Positions 7,359 through 14,023 of a DNA stretch of 39,973 nucleotides are shown in pieces. The notes below the pieces were generated by a model. It worked only from the letters and a program-made list of their open reading frames with translations. It ran no database searches and was not told where the DNA came from. Origin of the DNA: a virus. Every line of letters begins with the position of its first letter. The first letter of the stretch is position 1. Made by a program: the position numbers and the translations under genes. The stretch lies in the IMG/VR virus record IMGVR_UViG_3300046513_000257, positions 1 to 39,973 of that record. One strand, given 5' to 3'.

Positions 7359-7732
7359 AGCTCGAACTCCGCGTCGACAACGTCATCGTCCGCCGGTGCG
7401 GCCGCCGGCGCCGGGAGCGCGGCCGGAGCCTCGCGCATCTGCTGTTCCATGTCCTCGCGATCCGCTTTCTCGCGTTTGATCCGGTCCCGCACCTCGGCAA
7501 CGGTCTCGTGCGGGTTGAACTTGTGAGTCGGGACGAACTTCAGTTCAGGCATCGCGGGGTCGCCCGCCAGGAAGTGCGTGCACGGCGTGTCGTCACGCAG
7601 GCTCCAGTTTTCCTCTTCGACCTGGACGGCGCCAGACATCAGGGCCATCATCTGCAGCGCGGTTTGTGCGTCTTCGAAAGCGAAGCTGTTGTAGCCGATC
7701 TTGATCACGGCGATGTTCGGGTTACGGGTCAT
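7355..7732 (-). CDS. Early phage protein, unknown function
   Basis: The 125-residue product starts MTRNPNIAVIKIGYNSFAFE and has a compact N-terminal alpha/beta-looking region (about 1-75), a charged helix (about 78-100: VAEVRDRIKREKADREDMEQ), an Ala/Pro linker and an acidic end (DDDVVDAEFEL). The acidic tail resembles C-termini that mediate protein-protein contacts in ssDNA-handling systems, though that is only suggestive. AAGGAG precedes the ATG. No family recognised. Confidence 0.7.
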   Translation of the reverse strand: MTRNPNIAVIKIGYNSFAFEDAQTALQMMALMSGAVQVEEENWSLRDDTPCTHFLAGDPAMPELKFVPTHKFNPHETVAEVRDRIKREKADREDMEQQMREAPAALPAPAAAPADDDVVDAEFEL

Positions 7733-7756
7733 GGTCTTCTCCTTGTCGATGTTGGG

Positions 7757-7963
7757 TTACCAGGTGCTGATCTGGTTGTGCTGCGCCTTGAGCTCCACCG
7801 TCCGGCGGCGCTCGCGCAGCTCGAACGGCACGACCTGGGCGCGCAGGTTCATAAAGTGGTTGGCGCGGTCCTCGGCGCGGCGCAGTTGGCGGCCGGTCCA
7901 CCACAGGGCGGCCGGCTTGGCGAGCTTGCGCACCAGGCGGCGGGCGATGCGGGCGGCGATCAT
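7757..7963 (-). CDS. Small basic phage protein, unknown function
   Basis: A 68-residue, Arg/Lys/Ala-rich protein (MIAARIARRLVRKLAKPAAL...) with a possible amphipathic helix at the N-terminus. Its ATG overlaps the upstream TGA (ATGA). An alternative frame over the same bases gives a Pro/Arg-rich sequence that looks non-coding. Function unknown. Confidence 0.55.
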   Translation of the reverse strand: MIAARIARRLVRKLAKPAALWWTGRQLRRAEDRANHFMNLRAQVVPFELRERRRTVELKAQHNQISTW

Positions 7964-8310
7964 GCGGCACCTCGGGCGGCGATCATGGCGTCGGCATGGA
8001 TGTAGCGCAGGCGCGCGCCGACTTCTGCCCAGAACTGTATCGACGCGACCGGGTCGACGGCGTAATCCGGCATCTTGCGACCAAGGAGCGTCTCAGCGGC
8101 TTTGACGCTCAGCTCGGGATCGATCACGGTGTGCGTGGCGAAGTAGTCGCGCAGCGTCATGCCCTGCTGGGCCTGGGCGCGCACCTCGGTGTAGACGCGG
8201 TCACGCTCGGCCGAATCCTCGATGCCGCTGATGGCTGCGGCCGCGATGGCGTGCGCCGTTTGTACGTCGCTGCTCGGGAAGGCCTGGCCGCCCGTCTTCT
8301 TCAGTTCCAT
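7960..8310 (-). CDS. Phage protein with an MTLRDYFA segment, unknown function
   Basis: The 116-residue product includes GMTLRDYFATHTVIDPEL at about residues 50-67, a segment found in many small hypothetical proteins of temperate phages, followed by a helical region ending AEVGARLRYIHADAMIAARG. GAGGAG sits upstream of the ATG at 8310. The stop overlaps the next start. The family is familiar but its function is not known. Confidence 0.7.
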   Translation of the reverse strand: MELKKTGGQAFPSSDVQTAHAIAAAAISGIEDSAERDRVYTEVRAQAQQGMTLRDYFATHTVIDPELSVKAAETLLGRKMPDYAVDPVASIQFWAEVGARLRYIHADAMIAARGAA

Positions 8311-8326
8311 CCTGCTGCTCCTCGTT

Positions 8327-8533
8327 CTAGTTGGTATTGGTGGCGCCGGCCGCGGTGGCCTTGCCGTGCTGGTAGATCAGCCACATCGCCGCCAGGCCGC
8401 TGTGCTGGGTCAGCTCGCGGCCGGCCCACTGCTCCAGGCCTGCGCGCTCGATCGCCGCGTCGCAGTGCGGGCAGTCGAGGAAGCCGTCGATGTCTTTGCT
8501 CAGGCTGCCGGTGTCGTTGCAGTGTTCGCACAT
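8327..8533 (-). CDS. Small zinc-ribbon-like protein
   Basis: This 68-residue protein opens MCEHCNDTGSLSKDIDGFLD and continues CPHCDAAIERAGLEQWAG. Two CxxC pairs (C2/C5 and C21/C24) separated by about 15 residues would form a zinc ribbon resembling half of a DnaJ-type Cys-rich repeat. The rest is a single helix and a short Thr/Asn-rich tail. GGGGAGGGG precedes the ATG at 8533. A nucleic-acid or protein-binding role is likely but unproven. Confidence 0.7.
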   Translation of the reverse strand: MCEHCNDTGSLSKDIDGFLDCPHCDAAIERAGLEQWAGRELTQHSGLAAMWLIYQHGKATAAGATNTN

Positions 8534-8535
8534 GG

Positions 8536-8820
8536 TCAGAACCCCTCCCCCGGATCTTGGCCGTGACAGCTGGTCGATTCGTACAGTGCCTGCTGGTGAT
8601 CGCGTTCGCGCTGCTCGTCTTTCGACAGGTGCTCGCCGTTCTGGTAGGCGCGGTGCTGGCCGGTGCGTTTCTCCTGCTCGCTGGCCTTGCACGACTTGGA
8701 GCAGAACTTGGCCCAGCCGCGGTTCACGTCAGCGGCACGCGCCTGGAAGGGCTTCTTGCACCACTTGCAGCTGCGGTCGACCATGCGCGGCATTGGTACT
8801 CGCTTCTTTTCTTGGCTCAT
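8536..8820 (-). CDS. Putative zinc-finger protein
   Basis: A 94-residue basic protein with CKWCKKPFQARAADVNRGWA followed by KFCSKSCKASEQEKR: C18/C21 and C40/C44 form a CxxC...CxxxC finger, as in small FCS/MYM-like fingers that contact nucleic acid. The rest is a charged, hydrophilic tail rich in Glu, Lys and Arg. It lies between another Cys-rich gene and the first gene of the leftward operon. The finger is clear; the target is unknown. Confidence 0.7.
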   Translation of the reverse strand: MSQEKKRVPMPRMVDRSCKWCKKPFQARAADVNRGWAKFCSKSCKASEQEKRTGQHRAYQNGEHLSKDEQRERDHQQALYESTSCHGQDPGEGF

Positions 8821-8834
8821 CGCGTGGTTTCCGA

Positions 8835-9188
8835 TCAGTGCAGCGCCCGGGCCAGCTCGGCCTGCGCGATGCGGTTGTCGTTGCGGGATTCGGCGCGCGC
8901 TTTCTCCATGAACTCCACCGAGCGGATTGCATCGGCCTCGGCGGCGTCGCGCATCGCCTTCGCGGCCAGCACGCTGAAGCGGACCTCGGCACCGGCCGGA
9001 TCCGTCACGGCCTGGATGAAGATCGCCGCGGCGTCGCTCTCGCTCAGCCGATCCAGCACGACGTTGTGCAGGTCGCTGATGGCGCGCTGCTCCTTGGCCA
9101 GCAGACGGCGGGACCAGTCGCGCACCAGGCGCTCGGTCAGGTCCGCGATCAGGGCGTCGCGGTCTTCTTCGGTGGGGTGGCGGTCCAT
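8835..9188 (-). CDS. First gene of the leftward early operon, unknown function
   Basis: The 117-residue, mainly helical, charged protein begins MDRHPTEEDRDALIADLTER. The second of two in-frame ATGs (9188) is chosen because GGAGAG lies at proper spacing before it; the first (9200) adds four residues and lacks a ribosome-binding site. It is the first gene after the predicted pL start near 9236, so it would be made immediately on induction. No domain is recognised, and a kil- or antitermination-like role cannot be judged. Confidence 0.65.
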   Translation of the reverse strand: MDRHPTEEDRDALIADLTERLVRDWSRRLLAKEQRAISDLHNVVLDRLSESDAAAIFIQAVTDPAGAEVRFSVLAAKAMRDAAEADAIRSVEFMEKARAESRNDNRIAQAELARALH

Positions 9189-9242
9189 CGTGCTCTCCAT
9201 TCGTCGGCTCGGCGGGTGCTGAGCTCGGTTGCGATGGAGAGA

Positions 9243-9271
9243 ACTATACGATTACGTATTGCTAAAGTCAA
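9243..9271 (-). promoter_or_regulatory. Leftward early promoter pL
   Basis: On the minus strand the sequence reads TTGACT (9271-9266), a 17-bp spacer, then TATAGT (9248-9243), a strong sigma-70 promoter. An A-tract on that strand at 9287-9293 sits where an UP element would be. Two operators overlap the -35 and the spacer/-10, so bound repressor should occlude RNA polymerase. Confidence 0.85.
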
Positions 9272-9317
9272 TGCGAAAACGCATAGTTTTTTTCGCGTGG
9301 CTAATACGTATGGGTAT
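9246..9317. promoter_or_regulatory. oL: three repressor operators at pL
   Basis: Three 14-bp sites match ATRCG-N4-CGYAT: ATACG-ATTA-CGTAT (9246-9259), ATGCG-AAAA-CGCAT (9271-9284) and ATACG-TATG-GGTAT (9304-9317, one mismatch). Start-to-start distances are 25 and 33 bp, closely mirroring the right operator. The same sequence class occurs at pR/pRM, so CI and Cro are the expected ligands. Confidence 0.85.
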
Positions 9318-9348
9318 CAAGCGGGGGGGGTGTAGGGGGATGGGACGC

Positions 9349-9372
9349 AAAAAAACCCGCTCAGGGCGGGTT
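9349..9372 (-). terminator. Terminator of the repressor operon
   Basis: On the minus strand AACCCGC, a 5-nt loop and GCGGGTT form a 7-bp stem followed by a T-run. It lies just past the stop of the 9394-9843 gene and before oL, separating lysogenic transcription from the early leftward operon. Confidence 0.85.
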
Positions 9373-9393
9373 AGCTTTACTGCAAGTGCCGCT

Positions 9394-9843
9394 CTAGAAT
9401 TTTTTCTTGTGGAACACGCATTCACCCCTGATGATCGATACCACTTCCAGCATACTTTTCCCAGCATGGGGATGTGCGGAGAATACCAGGACGCCCTGGC
9501 CTGAAAATTTATTCACATCTAATGCAACTTCTGGCCATCTTTCGCGCGGCTCGGCGTTGGGCCGCCAAGTTAACCGCAATTCCTTTGTTGAGTCTTTTAA
9601 TTTCGCTTCTCTGAAGTCCCGATCTGTACTTGGCGGATCGATTACGGTAGCTGGGTCGCCGTCGATGACAAAATCAACACCACGAAAGGTGACGCTATCA
9701 ATAAGCGCATCCATCTGCGGATCCCTGCCACCTCTCTTTGTTCTATCAAATTTGCACGACACCATCACGGGAGCCGCTACAGCAACCGGTACAACTGTGG
9801 CGAACATTAATGTCGCAAACCAATTTTTCATGTGTTTTGCCAT
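9394..9843 (-). CDS. Secreted protein of the lysogeny operon, unknown function
   Basis: The 149-residue product carries a Sec signal peptide (NWFATLMFATVVPVAVA, cleavage likely near residue 24 before APVMVSC). The mature part is mostly polar with beta-type segments and has two cysteines (one near residue 30, one close to the C-terminus in RGECVFHKKKF), which could pair in the periplasm. Base composition is visibly more AT-rich than in neighbouring genes. It is the last gene of a co-directional cluster headed by the CI repressor and ends at a terminator, so it should be expressed in the lysogen. A role in superinfection exclusion or host-envelope modification is plausible, but no family was recognised. 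Confidence 0.7.
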   Translation of the reverse strand: MAKHMKNWFATLMFATVVPVAVAAPVMVSCKFDRTKRGGRDPQMDALIDSVTFRGVDFVIDGDPATVIDPPSTDRDFREAKLKDSTKELRLTWRPNAEPRERWPEVALDVNKFSGQGVLVFSAHPHAGKSMLEVVSIIRGECVFHKKKF

Positions 9844-9855
9844 GTTATATCGCTC

Positions 9856-10113
9856 TCAAAATGGTATTTCTGGTTCGCCCGGCAATTCAAACTCGCGCCA
9901 GACTAAATCTTCGTCCGTCACCAGATCCTCTGCTATTTGCGACCCGTAACTGTTGAAAGTGCCTGCGGCGTTCCAGCTGACCAACACAACTGCCAGCATG
10001 AAATGTCGCTCGAGCTTGCTCAGCAGTTCCGCCGACTCTGCATCCGATAGATCTGGCGAGTCTGGCTGGACAGCGAACATTGACGGGGTCGTAGGCACGA
10101 TCGTGTAGAACAT
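9856..10113 (-). CDS. Lysogeny-operon protein, unknown function
   Basis: An 85-residue acidic protein: MFYTIVPTTPSMFAVQPDSP, then a helical stretch (ESAELLSKLERHFMLAVVLV) and an acidic end (EDLVTDEDLVWREFELPG). The ATG overlaps the stop of the upstream gene (TGATG), so the two are probably translated together. A competing longer frame (9887-10132) is Arg-rich and less protein-like. The hydrophobic segment at about 38-50 is short for a membrane helix. Confidence 0.6.
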   Translation of the reverse strand: MFYTIVPTTPSMFAVQPDSPDLSDAESAELLSKLERHFMLAVVLVSWNAAGTFNSYGSQIAEDLVTDEDLVWREFELPGEPEIPF

Positions 10114-10391
10114 CAGGCGGCTTCCCCATCAAGCGCCAAACTCAGCTCGGCCCACTCAAGGTCTCGGGCTTCGAGCAGTGCATACAGATATGGCTCTGCT
10201 TCGAAATCGGCATGTGCGCGTGCGCCGGCCCATAGCGCATCATCTGGCACCACAAGCATTACAGGAAGCGACAATTCGTCTGCAACACGGCGGATCAGTT
10301 GGTCCCTTCTGGGCGCAATTAGGTCTCGCCGCTCAACCAAGACTGCAACAACCCGATTCTCTCCACTCCGTACAACTGAATACCGAATCAC
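10113..10391 (-). CDS. Lysogeny-operon protein translated with the repressor
   Basis: The 92-residue product starts at GTG (10391), which overlaps the TGA of the CI gene (GTGA), so translation is likely coupled to the repressor. It has an alpha/beta-looking core (YSVVRSGENRVVAVLVERRD, then LSLPVMLVVPDDALWAGARA) and an acidic C-terminus. No membrane segment or known motif is seen. Its fixed linkage to CI suggests a role in immunity or lysogen fitness. This is inference. Confidence 0.65.
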   Translation of the reverse strand: MIRYSVVRSGENRVVAVLVERRDLIAPRRDQLIRRVADELSLPVMLVVPDDALWAGARAHADFEAEPYLYALLEARDLEWAELSLALDGEAA

Positions 10392-11101
10392 AACGCCTCA
10401 CTGTGTTTCAAAACCGCTTGCCCGACAATAATGCACTCCCCATCCTTGCATTGGCGCCTGTAGAACTGCGGATCCGGATTATCCGAACTCAGCCACCATT
10501 GCCCAGCATCTCTGGTCAGGCGCTTAATTACCGGTTCCCCGTCAAAATTAATCGCGAAAATCTTTTCGTCCCGCGGTTCCGTTTGCCCTGTGTATATCAG
10601 CACCCAGTCACCATCAAAAAGCGTTTTCTCCATACTGCGACCACCGACGCGTACCCATAAAAGCAGCTTCGGGTCATACCCGTGGCGCTCCGCCCATTCG
10701 CGAGAAACGGTCATGGTTGACCCATCGAACCGCTCAGGCTCGATTTCGAAACCCGATATCCCAGCTGCCAGGCGCAGTCGCACTTTGGGTACACGGACCA
10801 CGCGCGGGTCATCGGCCCCAACAACCTCGGCCGACCTGAAGGTGGCATTAGAGTCGACCGGAGATTTGCCCGGACTTTGAGTTGTTAAGTCACGATCGCG
10901 CAAGTCGGACACAGACACGCCAAAGAAGATGGCCAACGGCTCCAGCGTCTTCGTGCGCGGATCGTTGCTCTCGCCGGTAAGAATGCGATGAATGGTCGGC
11001 TGCGGCACGCCAGTAGCGCGCTGTAGCTCGTAGGGGTTGGTCTTCCTCTGGGCCATCAGCCATTCGAGGTTCTTTTTGACAAGGGATTCAGTGTTGCTCA
11101 T
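10388..11101 (-). CDS. cI: CI-type phage repressor with S24 autocleavage domain
   Basis: This 237-residue repressor keeps the prophage silent. Residues about 8-65 form an HTH of the Cro/CI class (AQRKTNPYELQRATGVPQPT, then IHRILTGES). The C-terminal S24/LexA domain has the self-cleavage pair A113-G114 (RLAAGISG), catalytic S156 (GGRSMEKT) and K193 (PVIKRL), so RecA-stimulated cleavage on DNA damage is expected. The ATG at 11101 is preferred over an in-frame one at 11128 because the latter would translate through the operator. It heads a four-gene operon and lies divergent from the Cro-like gene. Confidence 0.93.
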   Translation of the reverse strand: MSNTESLVKKNLEWLMAQRKTNPYELQRATGVPQPTIHRILTGESNDPRTKTLEPLAIFFGVSVSDLRDRDLTTQSPGKSPVDSNATFRSAEVVGADDPRVVRVPKVRLRLAAGISGFEIEPERFDGSTMTVSREWAERHGYDPKLLLWVRVGGRSMEKTLFDGDWVLIYTGQTEPRDEKIFAINFDGEPVIKRLTRDAGQWWLSSDNPDPQFYRRQCKDGECIIVGQAVLKHSEAL

Positions 11102-11107
11102 CCCACA

Positions 11108-11136
11108 AATATGCGTTAACGCATACATTCACGCAA
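11108..11136 (-). promoter_or_regulatory. Putative repressor-maintenance promoter pRM
   Basis: On the minus strand TTGCGT (11136-11131), a 17-bp spacer and CATATT (11113-11108) precede the repressor ATG at 11101 by only a few bases. The operator at 11111-11124 overlaps the -10 and spacer, which would give negative autoregulation. The leader would be very short or absent. Confidence 0.5.
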
Positions 11137-11178
11137 TCCTTTATGCGATTCCGCATTGACAGTGATACGCTTTCGTAT
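11111..11178. promoter_or_regulatory. oR: three repressor operators between cI and cro
   Basis: Perfect sites are ATGCG-TTAA-CGCAT (11111-11124), ATGCG-ATTC-CGCAT (11143-11156) and ATACG-CTTT-CGTAT (11165-11178). Start-to-start spacings are 32 and 22 bp. The latter two overlap the pR promoter; the first overlaps the putative pRM. Confidence 0.88.
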
Positions 11179-11183
11179 AGAAT
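11156..11183 (+). promoter_or_regulatory. Rightward early promoter pR
   Basis: TTGACA (11156-11161), a 16-bp spacer and TAGAAT (11178-11183) form a near-consensus promoter, with a start expected near 11190 and the Cro-like ATG at 11212. One operator abuts the -35 and another fills the spacer. Confidence 0.88.
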
Positions 11184-11211
11184 GACCGGAAACAACTAAC
11201 CCTTCCCGACC

Positions 11212-11454
11212 ATGACCCTTCGTACAGCACAAGAGGCCTGCCAGTTTCTGGTGACGCACAAACGATCCCAGGCGGCTATCGCCGTCCGGGCCGGCGTCAC
11301 GCAACCCACCATCAGCCGCATCCTTGCGGGCGAACACGACCCGAAGGGCACGACCCTTATCAAGCTGAACAAATTTGCCGACGAGGTCGAAGCTGAGGTT
11401 GCCACTCAGGCCCAGGTCGAGACGGAATCGAAGTCCGAATCCCAGCCGCAGTAA
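11212..11454 (+). CDS. cro: Cro-like HTH repressor
   Basis: The 80-residue protein contains an HTH at about residues 18-56 (RSQAAIAVRAGVTQPTISRI, then LAGEHDPKGTTLIKLNKFAD) of the Cro/CI class, followed by a polar Glu/Ser/Gln tail. It is the first gene from pR, divergent from CI, the usual Cro position, and should bind the same operators to favour lytic growth. No clear ribosome-binding site precedes the ATG at 11212. The sequence is not close to lambda Cro, so the name rests on position and fold. Confidence 0.8.
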   Translation: MTLRTAQEACQFLVTHKRSQAAIAVRAGVTQPTISRILAGEHDPKGTTLIKLNKFADEVEAEVATQAQVETESKSESQPQ

Positions 11455-11579
11455 CCCCTGCGGTTTTTTCGCGCCCAAAAAGTTGCGCACAGGCAGTTGC
11501 CCTTAGCACCTTGCACCAGCACCACCCGTCGGCCCACCAGGCCGCCCATCCTGAACCACCGCCGCATAGGAGAAGCCCC

Positions 11580-11828
11580 ATGAAAGACCCCCGCACCATC
11601 GTAGTGAAAACGCTGTTCAACGCCGACGAGTTTGTTGCATTCAGCGCGCAGTGCCAGGCCGACGACGTCCCGCAGAGCAAGAAGCTCCGCGACCTCGCCC
11701 GGGGCTGGCTTGCTGAGCGCAATGGTAAGGCTCAGCAGCAGCGCCAGAAACGGCCAGGACGTGGCCAGGTGATGGCCATGGTGCTGCCGAGCCGCGCTGT
11801 TCGTCCGGCCGCCTACATGCGCAACTGA
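11580..11828 (+). CDS. Small basic early protein, unknown function
   Basis: The 82-residue product reads MKDPRTIVVKTLFNADEFVA, with a predicted strand followed by two helices (about 12-45) and a basic tail (KAQQQRQKRPGRGQ). The strand-helix-helix start is reminiscent of ribbon-helix-helix or MobC-like DNA-binding proteins, but this is not certain. AGGAG precedes the ATG; an upstream in-frame ATG at 11511 lacks one. The 125 bp between cro and this gene contain no other recognisable feature. Confidence 0.65.
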   Translation: MKDPRTIVVKTLFNADEFVAFSAQCQADDVPQSKKLRDLARGWLAERNGKAQQQRQKRPGRGQVMAMVLPSRAVRPAAYMRN

Positions 11829-11851
11829 GGCGCCACATAAGGAACGTACCC

Positions 11852-12028
11852 ATGAAGGACCAAGAGACCAACAAGGCGACGCCGGACGCCAAGATCGCCA
11901 GCCAGGCACGAACCTGGCGCCGTGCCGAGAAGCGTGCAATCGGCGAGAAGACCGACCAGGCCAAGCGCGCGCACCATCACGAGCTGCAGAAGCTGCGCGA
12001 GGCCGTCGACACGCTCGGAGGCCGCTGA
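11852..12028 (+). CDS. Small charged helical protein, unknown function
   Basis: A 58-residue frame, MKDQETNKATPDAKIASQAR followed by TWRRAEKRAIGEKTDQAKRA and HHHELQKLREAVDTLGGR, with AAGGA ahead of the ATG. It would form one or two long, charged, possibly coiled-coil helices. Its TGA overlaps the next ATG (TGATG), and the spacing from the previous gene is short, which supports it as a real member of the early right operon. Confidence 0.65.
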   Translation: MKDQETNKATPDAKIASQARTWRRAEKRAIGEKTDQAKRAHHHELQKLREAVDTLGGR

Positions 12029-12243
12029 TGGATAACATCGTCTCCCGCGACACAATGCGCGCATGCGGCGCTGAGGCTTTCTACGACGGCCGCGGCGTTG
12101 ACGACCACCACATGAACTGGATGTCGCCGGCCGTCGCTGATTGGAAGGCTGGCTGGTATGAGGCGCAGGCAGAGCAGCAGCAGGATCGGCAGTGGGCCAC
12201 CGAGCGGCTCGCCCAGGCGCTGGCAGGAGCGAACCCGCCATGA
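12028..12243 (+). CDS. Small early protein, unknown function
   Basis: The 71-residue product (MDNIVSRDTMRACGAEAFYD...) has a mixed N-terminal half and a Gln/Glu/Ala-rich helical C-terminal half (EAQAEQQQDRQWATERLAQA). It is coupled on both sides by overlapping stop and start codons, so it belongs to the early right operon. No known domain. Confidence 0.65.
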   Translation: MDNIVSRDTMRACGAEAFYDGRGVDDHHMNWMSPAVADWKAGWYEAQAEQQQDRQWATERLAQALAGANPP

Positions 12244-13118
12244 CGACCACCACCGACATGCTCGAAGCGCCGGCCCGCCCGGTGCTGCGCTACCACGGCG
12301 GCAAGTTCCGCCTGGCGCCGTGGGTCATCAAACATTTCCCCCCTCACCGCTGCTACGTCGAGCCCTTCGGCGGAGCGGCCGGTGTCCTGGTGCAGAAGGA
12401 TCGCGCCTACGCCGAGGTCTACAACGACTTGGACGGCGACATCGTCAACGTGTTCCGTGTGCTGCGCGATCGCGAGCAGTGCGAACACCTGATCGCCCAG
12501 CTGCTGCTCACGCCCTATGCCCGCGACGAATTCGACGCCGCGTACCAACCGACCGACGACCCGATCGAGCGCGCGCGCCGCACGTTGGTCCGTGCTGAGA
12601 TGGGCTTCGGCTCGGCCGGCGCCACGAAGGGCACCACCGGCTTCCGCGTTGACACCAGGCGCAAGCACGGAACCGCGCAGCAGTTGTGGGCGCGCTTCCC
12701 AGAATCTCTCGCTCGAGTATGTGCGCGCCTGTCCGGCGTCATGATCGAGAACCGCCCGGCCCTGAACATCATCGACCAGCACGACGCCGAGGACACGCTG
12801 TTCTACGTCGACCCGCCCTATGTGATGGGCACCCGCAACGTCGGCGCGCGCCACGGCCGCTACTACGACTGCGAGCTGACCGATGACGACCACGCCCAGC
12901 TGCTCGACAAGCTGCTCGCGGTGAAAGGCATGGTCGTGTTGAGCGGCTACGCCAGCGCCCTGTACCTGGGCGCGCTGCAGGGCTGGGCCATGGCCAGCAC
13001 CGAGGCCAGGATCTCGGCCGCGCGCGGCACCGCCATGCGCACCGAGTGTCTCTGGATGAACCCGGCCGCCTCGCACGCGCTCAATCGCACAGGCCTGTTT
13101 GCGCAGGTGATGCCATGA
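12240..13118 (+). CDS. dam: DNA adenine methyltransferase (Dam/D12 class)
   Basis: The 292-residue enzyme would transfer methyl groups from S-adenosylmethionine to adenine N6. Motif X (RYHGGKFRLAPW, about 17-28), the SAM-binding motif I variant VEPFGGAAGVL (about 40-50) and the catalytic motif IV DPPY (191-194, in FYVDPPYV) are all present in D12 order. The NDLDGDIVNVFRVLR segment (about 62-76) is also typical of the class. The ATG at 12240 overlaps the preceding TGA. Recognition sequence cannot be read from the protein; protection of phage DNA from host restriction is the usual explanation. Confidence 0.92.
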   Translation: MTTTTDMLEAPARPVLRYHGGKFRLAPWVIKHFPPHRCYVEPFGGAAGVLVQKDRAYAEVYNDLDGDIVNVFRVLRDREQCEHLIAQLLLTPYARDEFDAAYQPTDDPIERARRTLVRAEMGFGSAGATKGTTGFRVDTRRKHGTAQQLWARFPESLARVCARLSGVMIENRPALNIIDQHDAEDTLFYVDPPYVMGTRNVGARHGRYYDCELTDDDHAQLLDKLLAVKGMVVLSGYASALYLGALQGWAMASTEARISAARGTAMRTECLWMNPAASHALNRTGLFAQVMP

Positions 13119-14023
13119 ACTTCTACAAACGCCACATCGGCGACTACATCAAGAAGGCCGGCCACCTGTCGCTGCTCGAGCACGGCATCTACGCCCGCCT
13201 GATGGACGTCTACTACACCCGCGAGGCCGGCATCCCCGAGGACAAGGCCGCGCGTCTCATTGGGGCCAGGTCGAAGGACGAGTTGCAGGCCCTGGCCAAC
13301 GTGCTGGACGAGTTCTTCACGCTGGCCGACGGCCTGTGGACGCAAGGCCGGTGCGAGGAGGAAATCGGCAACGCCAGCGCGAAAGCGGACAAGAACCGAG
13401 AGAACGGCGCGAAGGGTGGAAGGCCGAGGAAATCGTTAACCGACCAACAACCCGGGAAAAACCCAGATGGTTCTGATCTTGGAAACCATGTGGGTTTTGA
13501 AAATAACCTTAGCCAGACTCCAGACTCCAGACTCCAGACTAAAAACCTTGGCAGCGGCGGCTCTACTCAACCGGAGTTGGGCGAGGACGATGACCGCTTG
13601 CCGCCTCGTCCGCAGCACAACGCCCCGAACCCCGGCATGCGTGCTGTCGCCATCGCTACCTTGCTGACCGGCGCTGGCGTGAAGAAGGTCACCGCCTTCC
13701 ATCCCGACGTCGCTGTGACCTGGGCCCAGGACGAACGCGTGACCGACGAGCTGCTGCTGGCCGCTGTCGCACGAGCCAAGGAATCGTTGGGCGACGAACC
13801 GTTCCACGTGCCCTACCTCCGCCCGATCGTGGTCGAGCTGCTGAACCCGCCGGCACCGAAGCAGCCGAAAGAGCGCGACAGCTGGGAGTGGAAGCGCACG
13901 CCCCAGGGTGTCGAGGCCAAAGGCCGTGAGATCGGCCTGTTCGCCCGCGGTACCGAGACCCATGCCGACTTTGCCAAACGCATCGAGGCCGAGATCGAAA
14001 AACGGAAAGGACGTGCAGCGTGA
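13115..14023 (+). CDS. DUF1376-type phage replication protein
   Basis: The 302-residue protein begins MNFYKRHIGDYIKKAGHLSL and continues LEHGIYARLMDVYYTREAGI, the DUF1376 winged-helix-like domain (about 1-95) found in phage replication-initiation or primosomal proteins. A basic Gly-rich linker (ENGAKGGRPRK) and a variable low-complexity section (about 120-170) lead to a helical C-terminal domain (about 195-255). The ATG overlaps the dam stop (ATGA). No helicase partner is encoded next to it, so host DnaB is probably recruited. Four 7-bp tandem repeats lie inside the linker. Confidence 0.82.
   Translation: MNFYKRHIGDYIKKAGHLSLLEHGIYARLMDVYYTREAGIPEDKAARLIGARSKDELQALANVLDEFFTLADGLWTQGRCEEEIGNASAKADKNRENGAKGGRPRKSLTDQQPGKNPDGSDLGNHVGFENNLSQTPDSRLQTKNLGSGGSTQPELGEDDDRLPPRPQHNAPNPGMRAVAIATLLTGAGVKKVTAFHPDVAVTWAQDERVTDELLLAAVARAKESLGDEPFHVPYLRPIVVELLNPPAPKQPKERDSWEWKRTPQGVEAKGREIGLFARGTETHADFAKRIEAEIEKRKGRAA
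13513..13540 (+). repeat. Four tandem 7-bp repeats (CCAGACT) within the DUF1376 gene
   Basis: CCAGACT occurs four times without interruption. The unit is not a multiple of three, so gain or loss of one copy shifts the frame of the replication gene. All three frames of the repeat are open (QTPDSRL periodicity). Confidence 0.9.

Noticed and set aside
9321-9330. G8 homopolymer as a phase-variation tract
   Set aside because: It lies outside any convincing coding frame, between oL and the terminator; no gene would be switched.
11111-11128. Repressor start at the upstream ATG (11128)
   Set aside because: It would place coding sequence through an operator and the pRM -10 element; the ATG at 11101 starts the normal HTH domain.
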